Assembly (NCBI GenBank): GCA_035651635.1
Contig: DASRFK010000010.1
Span: forward strand, 1 to 16,342
Origin: JANXQE01 sp035651635
GTDB lineage: Bacteria > Verrucomicrobiota > Verrucomicrobiia > Limisphaerales > UBA8199
DNA: 16,342 bases
Direction of reading: 5' to 3'
Part shown: positions 6,019 through 13,475 of the stretch, one piece after another
Layout of the letters: each line of letters begins with the position of its first letter
Numbering within the stretch: position 1 is the stretch's first letter
Notes under the pieces: generated by a model
The model's database searches: none
What the model was told of the DNA's origin: nothing
Seen by the model: only the letters and a program-made list of their open reading frames with translations
Translations under genes and position numbers: made by a program

Positions 6019-9000
6019 GCCCAGACCCCGAAGCATCGCCGGGCAGGCCGGCCCTAAGCCACCCCGGACGCTGGTGGTGGCTGTTGCTGGTGGTGCCGGT
6101 TCTGCTCGGCGTGACTCGGTTGCGCTTCGACGTTGAAGTGTTTGACCTTCTACCCTCCGACCTGCCGGCGGTCGCCGGACTGAAGCTGTACCAGGAACAC
6201 TTTGCCAATGCGCGTGAGCTGATCATTGCCTTAGAAGGCGGCACCGCCGAACAAACCGAAACGGCGGCTCGCGTGTTATCCGAAACACTGCGGCAAAGCT
6301 CAAATCTCGTGGAGACAGTCACCTGGGAACCGCCCTGGCTCGAACACCCGGAACAATCAGCGGAGCTGATCGCTTATTTGTGGTTGAATCAGCCGCCGGA
6401 ACAATTCGCCGAACTGCGGAATCGACTTGCCCCGAACAAGCTGGTCTCGGCCCTGACGTCGACGCGGGATGAATTGGCCATGTCCATGTCGCCCCAAGAG
6501 ATCGGCCGCTTGAGCTATGACCCATTCGGCCTGACGCGTTTGCCGGAAAAAACGGCAAGTGCCGCGCCGGCGTTCGGCCAGGGGCAAGAGCTTTTCAGCT
6601 CGTCGGATGGGACATTCCGGGTCCTGTTTGTGCAAGCTCGTGGCGAGTTGCGGACATACCGTGACTGCGCCAACTGGCTCGCTCAAATCAAAGCGCTCAC
6701 GGGGGCGGCGTTGAAAAAACTGCCGGACGCCGGAGCGCTCAAGAGCGCTTACACAGGGCGTCCCGCGTTCGTGGCTGAAATTGCCACGGGCATGGAACGC
6801 GACATGACTAAATCGATGGGCGGCACCGCGGTAATTATTGCGGTGCTTTTCTGGCTGGCCCACCGCCGGATCAAACCCATGCTGTGGCTGCTGGTTCTGT
6901 TGGCGCTCATTCTGGGGAGCACGCTGGCGCTGGGTGGACTCATTTTCGGCGCTATCAACGTCGTGAGCATGGGATTTGCCGGCATTCTTCTAGGGCTGGC
7001 GGTCGATTACGCGGTCGTCCATTACCAGGAAGCACTGGCGCAGCCGCATCTTAGCATTCCGCAAATTCGGCATGCGATTGCCCCGAGCATCTTTTGGGCG
7101 GCGGTCACCACTATTTCGGCGTTCCTGGTGTTAAATTTCGGCGGCCTGCCTGGCCTGGGTCAATTGGGGACATTGGTTGGAATGGGCGTGGCTTTGGCGG
7201 CGCTGATCATGATTTTTGAATTTCTTCCACCCTTATTCCCGAAAAGAAGGAACTCACCCGGGCCCAAAGTCTCTGGCCAGGTACCTGGCAAAATTCAAGC
7301 CGCATCGGGCCGTCCAGGACAAAGCTCGCCCCAAGACGGACCGGATAAAACGTCGAGCTTGTGGCTGCCAAGGCGGGCGGTATTTCCGATCACCGCAGCT
7401 TTGGTTGTGTTCACGAGTTTAGTCCTGAGCCTGGGCTTTCCGAAGATTGATTCAACCGCCACGGCGCTGCGGCCGCGCAGTAGCGAGGCTTTTGCCACGG
7501 TGGAGCGGTTGCAAGGGCTGCTCAATCAGAAACGCGAGCCGCTTTGGCTTATTCTGAGCGGCAAAACCACCGGTGAAGTAGCGGAGCGCCTGGATCAGGC
7601 CGAAGCAGTGCTGCACCGAGCGGAATCCAACGGCATCATTGACAGCTTCAATTTGCCCACCGCTCTGTGGCCGCGCCAGGAATTTCAGGAAGCGAATCGA
7701 CCCGTTGCAACGCAACTTGCCGCCGAAGGTCCGCTCCTTCGCGAGAGCGCATTGACCAACGGCTTCTCAAACCAATCGCTGGTTCTGACGGAAGGCATTC
7801 TCAACACATGGCGCGCCGCGGCCGCCTCCGCGACACCGTTCTGGCCGACGAATCCAATGAGCCGCTGGATTTTTGAAAAGATCACCGCGCGCACGCCGAC
7901 CAACTATTTTACTCTCGGAATGATCGCCCCTAAAGCACACGCCACTCCGGGGAAACTGATCGCCGAATTGGCGCCGGTGCAAGCTGAACTGCCCAAACAA
8001 GGGGCATGGGTTTCGGGTTGGGAACTGTTGGGCGGCTCCATCTTCGGCCGGGTCAAGGCCAACATGTGGAAAGTGCTGGTGCCCATGGTTAGCCTGGTGC
8101 TGCTCTCATTGCTGGTAGCATTTCGGCGCGCTCCCGAAATCCTGTTGAGCCTGGGGGTGCTCGCCCTGAGCGGGCTTTGTCTGCTGAGCGTGATGCGCCT
8201 GGCCGGGTGGTCCTGGAACCTGCTGAATTTAATGGCGCTGCCGCTGGTCCTGGGGACCGGAGTCGATTACAGCATCTTCATGCAACTCGCCTTGCGTCGG
8301 CATGGTGGTGATTTGCGCGCGGCTTACCAGTCCGTCGGCCGAGCATTGCTGTTATGCGGCGGCACCGCAATTGCCGGCTTCGGTTCGCTCGCCTGGTCCA
8401 GCAATGCGGGGATGGCGAGTCTGGGCCAGATCTGCGCGGTTGGGATCGGCAGCAACATGCTGATCGCCATCTTTCTGCTGCCTTCCTGGTGGGCGCGCCT
8501 GGGACAGTTCGGAGCCCCGGCTTCAGCCGGAGCGATCCCCGAACAACAGCGCTCAGTCGATTCCGGCCCTGATTCCAATTCTCTATTGTACCGCCTAAAG
8601 GCGGGACTCCGAACGGGGCGCCGTTCCGGCGACGCTGCCGGCAGGGCCAAAATTCGCGCGCCTCTGCCCTCAAGCCCTTCTTCGTTGTACCGCGGACATT
8701 TCTGGCAGGCCGGCCTATTTCTGGCTCGAAGACTCCCCCGCTCACTTGCGCTGGGCCTGGGTAAGCTGTTCGCCACGGTCTATTGGCTTCTGGCCGCTCA
8801 CCGGCGAGCGACGGTCTGGCATAACCTCGCCCCGGCTCTGCCAGACACCCAGGCTCGCAACAAAACCAGCAAGGCGCTGTTCCACCAATTCTCTCGCAAG
8901 CTCGTCGATTTGTGGCGTTTCGAAGCCGGCCTTTCCATCAATGACCTGCTCACCAGGGCGACGGGTTGGGAATTTTTCCAGCAAGCTCAGGCCCAAAATC

Positions 9001-9596
9001 GCGGCATTCTGCTGCTCACACCGCATTTGGGCAATTGGGAGTTTGGCGGCCCAATGCTCACCGCACGCGGCGTGACGTTGCAGGTCCTTACCCTGGCGGA
9101 GCCTGGACGGGAATTCACTCGGATGCGACAAGAATCGCGGGCCCGCTGGAACATTCAAACGCTGGTGGTTGGGGATGACCCGCTCGCGTTTGTTGAAATC
9201 ATCAAGCGCCTCGAAGCCGGCGCAACCGTGGCTCTGCTGATCGACCGGCCTCCGCCGCCGACCGCGGTCACGGTAGAACTTTTTGGGCAGCCGTTCCAGG
9301 CATCGGTGGCCGCCGCCGAGCTAGCTCGCGCATCGGGATGCGCGCTGCTGCCGGTCTACATACCGTGGGAGGATTCCGGTTATGCGGCGCACATGCTGCC
9401 GGCCATACCATACGAGCGCGCCGCGTTGCGCGACCGCGCGGCGCGGCAAGCACTCACGCAAAAAATCGTCAGCATTTTCGAGCCAATCATTCGCGAGCAT
9501 CTGGACCAGTGGTATCATTTTGTACCGGTCTGGAACGGGAAAGCCGAAAACCCAAAGCGGAAAACAGAAGCAGGTCTGAATGACGAAGAAAAATAG
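6015..9596 (+). CDS. MMPL/RND exporter fused to LpxL-type acyltransferase
   Basis: A 1193-residue fusion. Residues 1-830 are an MMPL/RND-superfamily exporter: a membrane segment near 20-35, a periplasmic domain, a membrane bundle from about 268 to 408, a second periplasmic domain, and another bundle from about 685 to 826. The paired Asp-Tyr residues D331-Y332 (GLAVDY) and D751-Y752 (GTGVDY) match the DY pairs that carry protons in MmpL-type pumps. Residues from about 890 are a lysophospholipid/lipid A acyltransferase with HLGNWE (catalytic His1004, Glu1009), later IDRPPPP and the closing YHFVPVW. The protein would acylate and export a lipid across the inner membrane. MMPL-acyltransferase fusions are known from flexirubin-type clusters. 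Odd points are a Pro/Gly/Ser-rich loop (about 410-450) and a linker (831-867) encoded by a REPIN-like repeat. The start overlaps the upstream stop (ATGA). Confidence 0.92.
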   Translation: MSPDPEASPGRPALSHPGRWWWLLLVVPVLLGVTRLRFDVEVFDLLPSDLPAVAGLKLYQEHFANARELIIALEGGTAEQTETAARVLSETLRQSSNLVETVTWEPPWLEHPEQSAELIAYLWLNQPPEQFAELRNRLAPNKLVSALTSTRDELAMSMSPQEIGRLSYDPFGLTRLPEKTASAAPAFGQGQELFSSSDGTFRVLFVQARGELRTYRDCANWLAQIKALTGAALKKLPDAGALKSAYTGRPAFVAEIATGMERDMTKSMGGTAVIIAVLFWLAHRRIKPMLWLLVLLALILGSTLALGGLIFGAINVVSMGFAGILLGLAVDYAVVHYQEALAQPHLSIPQIRHAIAPSIFWAAVTTISAFLVLNFGGLPGLGQLGTLVGMGVALAALIMIFEFLPPLFPKRRNSPGPKVSGQVPGKIQAASGRPGQSSPQDGPDKTSSLWLPRRAVFPITAALVVFTSLVLSLGFPKIDSTATALRPRSSEAFATVERLQGLLNQKREPLWLILSGKTTGEVAERLDQAEAVLHRAESNGIIDSFNLPTALWPRQEFQEANRPVATQLAAEGPLLRESALTNGFSNQSLVLTEGILNTWRAAAASATPFWPTNPMSRWIFEKITARTPTNYFTLGMIAPKAHATPGKLIAELAPVQAELPKQGAWVSGWELLGGSIFGRVKANMWKVLVPMVSLVLLSLLVAFRRAPEILLSLGVLALSGLCLLSVMRLAGWSWNLLNLMALPLVLGTGVDYSIFMQLALRRHGGDLRAAYQSVGRALLLCGGTAIAGFGSLAWSSNAGMASLGQICAVGIGSNMLIAIFLLPSWWARLGQFGAPASAGAIPEQQRSVDSGPDSNSLLYRLKAGLRTGRRSGDAAGRAKIRAPLPSSPSSLYRGHFWQAGLFLARRLPRSLALGLGKLFATVYWLLAAHRRATVWHNLAPALPDTQARNKTSKALFHQFSRKLVDLWRFEAGLSINDLLTRATGWEFFQQAQAQNRGILLLTPHLGNWEFGGPMLTARGVTLQVLTLAEPGREFTRMRQESRARWNIQTLVVGDDPLAFVEIIKRLEAGATVALLIDRPPPPTAVTVELFGQPFQASVAAAELARASGCALLPVYIPWEDSGYAAHMLPAIPYERAALRDRAARQALTQKIVSIFEPIIREHLDQWYHFVPVWNGKAENPKRKTEAGLNDEEK
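8507..8614. repeat. REPIN-like inverted pair of REP palindromes inside the MMPL-acyltransferase gene
   Basis: Two 24-bp arms, 8507-8530 and 8591-8614, lie in opposite orientation. After reverse-complementing the second, 20 of 24 positions agree. Each arm begins GTTCGGAG and contains its own hairpin: CCGGCTTCAGCCGG (8517-8530) and CCGCCTAAAGGCGG (8591-8604). Two of the four differences fall on partner positions of the stem (G-C swapped to C-G), so pairing is kept. This is the layout of REPINs, which are mobilised by RAYT transposases. The unit is 108 bp, a multiple of three with no in-frame stop, and encodes residues 831-867 of the fusion protein. No RAYT gene is in the window. Confidence 0.75.
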
Positions 9597-9603
9597 AAAC
9601 AGC

Positions 9604-9781
9604 GTGCCGCAGGCGGCAATGTTATCCGGCGCGTTAACCGCTTTTCCGTTGCTGCGGACCGGGAAGTCCGCGCGGCGGCGCGCGGGCGTTCTTGCCCGCA
9701 GCCATGAACGACCAGTGCTGACGATGAAAATTCTTAGGCCGTCAGATTCGACTCGGGAATCCCTGCGGACTGGAAGTCCGC
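9604..9781. repeat. Intergenic palindromic repeats between the MMPL fusion and lolA-like genes
   Basis: This 245-bp gap (9597-9841) within a same-strand operon holds four hairpins. They are TGCCGC/GCGGCA (9605-9610 with 9613-9618), GCGGAC/GTCCGC (9654-9659 with 9666-9671), GCGGGC/GCCCGC (9682-9687 with 9694-9699) and GCGGACT/AGTCCGC (9765-9771 with 9775-9781). The last three belong to the repeat family at 134-367, in reverse orientation: the segment around 9765-9781 is an essentially exact reverse complement of the type-1 hairpin there. None is followed by a T-run, so none is a canonical intrinsic terminator. They could stabilise or process the transcript. Confidence 0.65.
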
Positions 9782-9841
9782 GCGCCGGAGCAGGAACTTC
9801 CAACAATCCGCCGGTGAGGATTCTCCTCCGCTCAAGTTAAT

Positions 9842-10513
9842 ATGATCGCACGTATCTTCCTTTGCGTTTGCATCGGCACCGTCGCACAGCTGCACGCCGC
9901 GGCTCTTGACCCGGCGGTAGCATCCTGGCTTGCCATGCAACGCAACGTCCACTCCTGGTCGGCCGATCTGGTCCAGACCAGAAGCCTCAAGTCGCTGACA
10001 CAACCATTGCCGCCGGCCAAAGGCCACGTGTGGTTCGCCGAGCCGAACCGGTTCCGGTGGGAACTGGGCAATCCCGCGCAAACCATCGCCGTGCGGACCA
10101 CCAATGAGATGCTGGTCATCTATCCCCGGCTCAAGCGGGTGGAACGTTTTCCGCTTTCCGGCCAGCAAGCCGGGCCATGGAAAGACGCGCTGGCGTTGCT
10201 GGAGGCTGGATTCCCTCGGAGCGCGGAAGAGCTCGAAGCTCAATACAACATATTGGACCAGGTCACTCAGGACCCGGTTATCAAACTCGTTTTGCAACCG
10301 AAGTCGGCGGCGGCTCGACGGATGATGCCACAGATCCAAATTGAATTTGATCGCAAAGATCTGGCGCTGCGGGCGACCGAATTACGATTTGCGGATGGCT
10401 CGTCCATGCGCAATGATTTCAGCAACGCTGTGCTTAACCCTTCGATCAACCCCGATCTCTTGTCGCCTCAAATTCCTTCAGACTACAAGATCGTCGAACC
10501 GCTGCGGAAATAA
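9842..10513 (+). CDS. LolA-like periplasmic lipoprotein/lipid carrier
   Basis: A 223-residue secreted protein with a signal peptide (cleavage near residues 19-21, after QLHA). The mature N-terminus is typical of LolA-related proteins: an amphipathic helix (VASWLAMQRNVHSWSADLVQTRSL), then beta strands (GHVWFAEPNRFRWELG, TNEMLVIYPRLKRVERF, LRATELRFADGS). Classical LolA shuttles lipoproteins from the LolCDE complex to LolB. Paralogues of this kind also sit in polyene and lipid clusters beside MMPL exporters, where they probably carry the exported lipid. This gene's place after an MMPL fusion and five bases before a FabZ-like gene favours the second role. No strong Shine-Dalgarno is visible. The start is set by the ATG that begins the signal peptide. 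Confidence 0.85.
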   Translation: MIARIFLCVCIGTVAQLHAAALDPAVASWLAMQRNVHSWSADLVQTRSLKSLTQPLPPAKGHVWFAEPNRFRWELGNPAQTIAVRTTNEMLVIYPRLKRVERFPLSGQQAGPWKDALALLEAGFPRSAEELEAQYNILDQVTQDPVIKLVLQPKSAAARRMMPQIQIEFDRKDLALRATELRFADGSSMRNDFSNAVLNPSINPDLLSPQIPSDYKIVEPLRK

Positions 10514-10518
10514 TTCCC

Positions 10519-10968
10519 GTGGATGAAACTTTGACCAGGGCGCTGGCTTTTCTTCCGCATGGGCCCGAATTCCGTTTTGTCGATCGCCTGTTGAACTTGA
10601 ATCCCGGCCAGAGCGGCTCGGGCCTGTACCAGGTTCGGGGCAATGAACCCTTTTTGCGCGGCCACTTTCCGGGGTGCCCGATTTTCCCGGGCGTCCTGCT
10701 GGCGGAAGCCGTGGCGCAACTGGCGGGAGTAGTGGCACAATCGGACCCGGAGATTGCACCGCTGGAGGGACTGAGGCTCGCCGGTTTCAAGAACGTCAAA
10801 ATTAGCGGCACGGCTGTTCCCGGGCAAACGATCCGGCTCGAAGCGCGGGTAACCGGTCGCCTGGGCAATTTGGTGCAAGCCTGTGGCGAGGCCTGGGTGA
10901 GCGATCAACTGGTGCTGCGCGCCGAGTTAACCCTAAGTGGCGAGCCGTCGCGCGAGGCTTCCAAATAA
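10519..10968 (+). CDS. FabZ-like hotdog-fold 3-hydroxyacyl-ACP dehydratase
   Basis: A 149-residue protein with the FabZ/FabA-type active site GHFPGCPIFPGVLLAEAVAQ: His49 in HFPG and Glu63 in AEAVAQ are the expected catalytic pair. The opening (LPHGPEFRFVDR) and length also fit FabZ. It would dehydrate 3-hydroxyacyl-ACP to enoyl-ACP, in fatty acid synthesis or, given the exporter neighbours, in a dedicated polyene or lipid pathway. Translation begins at GTG (10519), five bases after the lolA-like stop; a nearby ATG (10523) is in another frame. The last 21 codons overlap the 3' end of the convergent ligase gene. Confidence 0.9.
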   Translation: MDETLTRALAFLPHGPEFRFVDRLLNLNPGQSGSGLYQVRGNEPFLRGHFPGCPIFPGVLLAEAVAQLAGVVAQSDPEIAPLEGLRLAGFKNVKISGTAVPGQTIRLEARVTGRLGNLVQACGEAWVSDQLVLRAELTLSGEPSREASK

Positions 10969-12209
10969 CGCTTGCGCCATTCGGCGCGCGAGAGTTTGCC
11001 TCGGCCATTGGCTTCGAGGCTATCGACGAACCACCAGTCGCGAGGCACCTGCCATGCGGGCAGATGAGTTAAAGCGAAGTGCTTCAAAGAATCGACCAGA
11101 CCAGCCGCTTTTCCAGCCACACACGCCACAATCGTCTCTCCGCGTTGGGCATCGCTGCTCGGAACGCCAAAGGCCAGGCAAGCTTGCACCTGCGGATGCC
11201 CGGCTAACACCGCCTCAATCGTCTCCGGCAACACTTTGCGCCCGGCTACGTTGATTTGATCGGTGGCGCGTCCGCGCAAAAAGACGGCTCCTTCCACCAG
11301 TTCTCCAACATCGCTGGTTCGAAACACACCTTGGCTTAACTCTGGGCCGCTCTGGGGCCAATACGTCTCGGCCACCGCGGCGCCTCGCACTTCCAGGCAA
11401 CCTTCTTTGGCAGTCGTAATGGTCACATTTTTCAACGGGCGCCCGGCATACGAAGCATCAGTTCGTGGCGCGTCTGATTGGTCGTAGGCGATGCCCCCAC
11501 ACTCGCTGCTGCCATAAAAGTTGTGGATCTTCAGTCCGCGTGCGGCAAACACCGAGTGTTCGAGCGGCAAGGGCAAGGGAGCTCCGGCGGAAATGGCCAG
11601 CCGCAGATTGGCCGGGATACAGTCGGCGCCATGCCATGCCTGCCAGAGCGCCGGGACAGCGGCCAAGGTAACCGATTCCTCCGAGCGCGCCGCGGCCCGC
11701 ATCGCTTCGGGCAATGCGGACCCAACCAGGATCAAAGGGACCCCGTGCAACAACAAAGGCAAAACCAGGTTTGAAAAGCCGTATGAATGCGCCAGGGAAA
11801 TGACTCCGAGATTGGGCCACTCCGGCCGCAGCCCCATCGTTTCGACGATGTTTTCCGCGTCGGCTGCCAATTGAGCCGCTGTGAATGCCACCAATCGCGG
11901 TTTACCAGTGCTGGCGGAGGTCATCTTTAAATGCACGATGCCAGCGTGCGGCGAATTCAGGATCTGCGGGCGATTCTGGCCGGGTTCGAGCGGACAAACA
12001 ATTCGACCATCGCGCCAGGCGCGCAAGACAGCCACGATGAATTCAGGGGAGCCGCCGTGAGGAAAACTGATTGGATCCTCCAGAGCGGGGCCCTGATCTG
12101 CGGCTTGGAGCAACTCGCCAAAGGTCCATCGACGGGCAGAAGCGATGTCGAGAAGCGCAAGTTTCTCGCGGTGGGCGTGCGCGAGGCGACGCCAACGGTC
12201 GTAGAGCAT
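10905..12209 (-). CDS. AMP-binding acyl/aryl ligase (ANL superfamily)
   Basis: A 434-residue adenylate-forming enzyme, somewhat short for the superfamily (often about 500). Motifs in order: A3 TSASTGKP (97-104, a variant of TSGTTGxPK), A5 YGSSECGG (232-239), the conserved Asp300 (RTSD), A8 GRATDQINVAGR (313-324) and A10 NGRGKLSR with catalytic Lys405. All key residues are present, so it should activate a carboxylic acid as the acyl-adenylate and load it onto CoA or an acyl carrier protein. It probably primes the pathway whose dehydratase, carrier and exporter lie on the other strand; the substrate is unknown. The ATG has AGG about nine bases upstream. The 3' end overlaps the hotdog gene by 64 bp. 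Confidence 0.9.
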   Translation of the reverse strand: MLYDRWRRLAHAHREKLALLDIASARRWTFGELLQAADQGPALEDPISFPHGGSPEFIVAVLRAWRDGRIVCPLEPGQNRPQILNSPHAGIVHLKMTSASTGKPRLVAFTAAQLAADAENIVETMGLRPEWPNLGVISLAHSYGFSNLVLPLLLHGVPLILVGSALPEAMRAAARSEESVTLAAVPALWQAWHGADCIPANLRLAISAGAPLPLPLEHSVFAARGLKIHNFYGSSECGGIAYDQSDAPRTDASYAGRPLKNVTITTAKEGCLEVRGAAVAETYWPQSGPELSQGVFRTSDVGELVEGAVFLRGRATDQINVAGRKVLPETIEAVLAGHPQVQACLAFGVPSSDAQRGETIVACVAGKAAGLVDSLKHFALTHLPAWQVPRDWWFVDSLEANGRGKLSRAEWRKRYLEASRDGSPLRVNSARSTS

Positions 12210-12252
12210 TGCCAGTTACCTACCCCACCGCTAGGCTGGATCGCAAGTAGTA

Positions 12253-13095
12253 ATGATGGCAGTTCGCAAGATTTTAGGTGACGCTGGCTTTGAGCGGGGC
12301 GTGCTCTTTTCCTTTTTGAAGCGCTGGTTGCTTCTGGCTTTGTGCGCCTTCCTGACGGGCTGTGTCACCGCTTCACACTGGGCCCCGGCGCGGGCTTTTG
12401 ACTTCTCTAGAGACACGTTCTCCTACGCCAATGGGCTGGTATGGGAGTATCGTTTCGATGAACAGGGCAAATGGACTACCCGCCGTCGCGACCCGCGACC
12501 GGATTATTCCCAGCACTGTTTTGTGGTCTCACGTTCGGCTTGCCAATTCTTCGAAAATGCCATCTTCAGGCCGGACCTGCCCAGGACCGAGCCGGCTGCT
12601 TACCGCCGTCTGGTTGAGGATGTGGTGCGCACCAGCTTGCGAAAACCATTGCCGCCGGAGCGGCGGATCGTTATCCCCGGCTATGCGGACCTGCGCTCGT
12701 TCAGCCGCGACCACGAGAAACTTCTGCAAACCGCATGCGGCGGAGCCTGGCGTTGTTATTTCCAGCGCGGCAACTGGCGAATGATTTTTCCATTCACCCG
12801 TCACCAACAGGCCCGGGTGGTGGCGGACATTCAGTCGGAATTGAGCCGAAGCGGAGCCGTTGTCGCCCATTTAGTCCGATTCCCGCAACTGACGATCAAT
12901 CATGCCGTTTTGGTGTTCGCCGCGAAGCCTCGTGAGAAGACGATAGAATTCACGATCTACGATCCCAACGATCCCTCGGCGCCGGCGACCCTTACTTACG
13001 ACCGGGCGACCAGAAGCTTTTCGTTGCCCACGAACAATTATTTCCCGGGGGGGCGTGTGGACGTCTACCCGATTTACGATCGCTGGCCGTATTAG
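12253..13095 (+). CDS. Lipoprotein of unrecognised family with possible papain-like (Cys/His/Asp) fold
   Basis: A 280-residue lipoprotein: hydrophobic residues 25-36 end in FLTGC, a good lipobox with Cys37. The N-region is long, and a GTG at 12301 (codon 17) is an alternative start. I do not recognise the family by name. Three blocks look like a papain or C39-type active site: SRSACQFFENA (Cys97), TINHAVLVF (His217) and TIYDPNDP (Asp237), with the order and 'NHAV...YDPN' pattern seen in bacterial Cys-peptidase-like folds. Whether it cleaves peptides, acts as a transferase or is inactive cannot be told. It is divergent from the ligase gene with only 43 bp between them. Weak boxes TTGCCA (12209-12214) and TAGGCT (12232-12237) are 17 bp apart. 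Its stop overlaps that of the convergent DUF2203 gene. Confidence 0.75.
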   Translation: MMAVRKILGDAGFERGVLFSFLKRWLLLALCAFLTGCVTASHWAPARAFDFSRDTFSYANGLVWEYRFDEQGKWTTRRRDPRPDYSQHCFVVSRSACQFFENAIFRPDLPRTEPAAYRRLVEDVVRTSLRKPLPPERRIVIPGYADLRSFSRDHEKLLQTACGGAWRCYFQRGNWRMIFPFTRHQQARVVADIQSELSRSGAVVAHLVRFPQLTINHAVLVFAAKPREKTIEFTIYDPNDPSAPATLTYDRATRSFSLPTNNYFPGGRVDVYPIYDRWPY

Positions 13096-13475
13096 TCCGA
13101 AAACCTTTCCCGTCCGGCGTATCCGGCATCGAGGTCGTGCCAGAATTCGATATCCTCCTCATCCTGCTCCCAGCAAAGAAAGACCTCTTTATCGTCCAGA
13201 ATAGCCGGAAAATCGATCAACCCCCGATCGAGGTCTTTGATTTGAATATCGCGATGGTGAAACTCCAGCAGGACACTTTTGACCTCGGCCATTTTCCTGA
13301 CCCACTGGTTGACGACCGGACCGCCCAGGTCCTTTCCGGGCGAGCTGAGACTCTTTAGCTTCTCCTCGCGGCTTTCAATCTCTTCCCGGAGCTCAACGAG
13401 GCGTTTAAGCCATTTTCGAATCCTGGGGAGTAATGCGCGAGCCTCACCCCTCGTGTAATGGTTGGCGAATCTCAT
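13092..13475 (-). CDS. DUF2203 family protein
   Basis: A 127-residue cytoplasmic protein of the DUF2203 family (function unknown). It opens with MRFANHYTRGEARALLPRIRKWL, the family's 'Fxx..T..EA..LLP.i' pattern. A charged helical region rich in Glu/Arg/Lys follows, and then the conserved end (GLIDFPAILDDKEVFLCWEQDEEDIEFWHDLDAGYAGRERF). The frame is open further upstream, but the ATG at 13475 is chosen because it matches the family N-terminus and overlaps the TPR gene's stop as ATGA (13472-13475). It ends convergent with the papain-like lipoprotein gene: the TAG of one strand and the TAA of the other share three bases, leaving no room for a terminator. Confidence 0.85.
   Translation of the reverse strand: MRFANHYTRGEARALLPRIRKWLKRLVELREEIESREEKLKSLSSPGKDLGGPVVNQWVRKMAEVKSVLLEFHHRDIQIKDLDRGLIDFPAILDDKEVFLCWEQDEEDIEFWHDLDAGYAGRERFSD

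Noticed and set aside
8586..8693. TTGTACCGC occurring at 8586-8594 and 8685-8693 as a target-site duplication of the REPIN-like element
   Set aside because: The first copy overlaps the element's right arm instead of flanking it, and REPIN insertion is not expected to leave duplications. It is probably coincidence.
9605..9618. Intrinsic terminator just after the MMPL-acyltransferase stop
   Set aside because: The 6-bp GC-rich stem is not followed by a run of T, and the operon appears to continue to the lolA-like gene.
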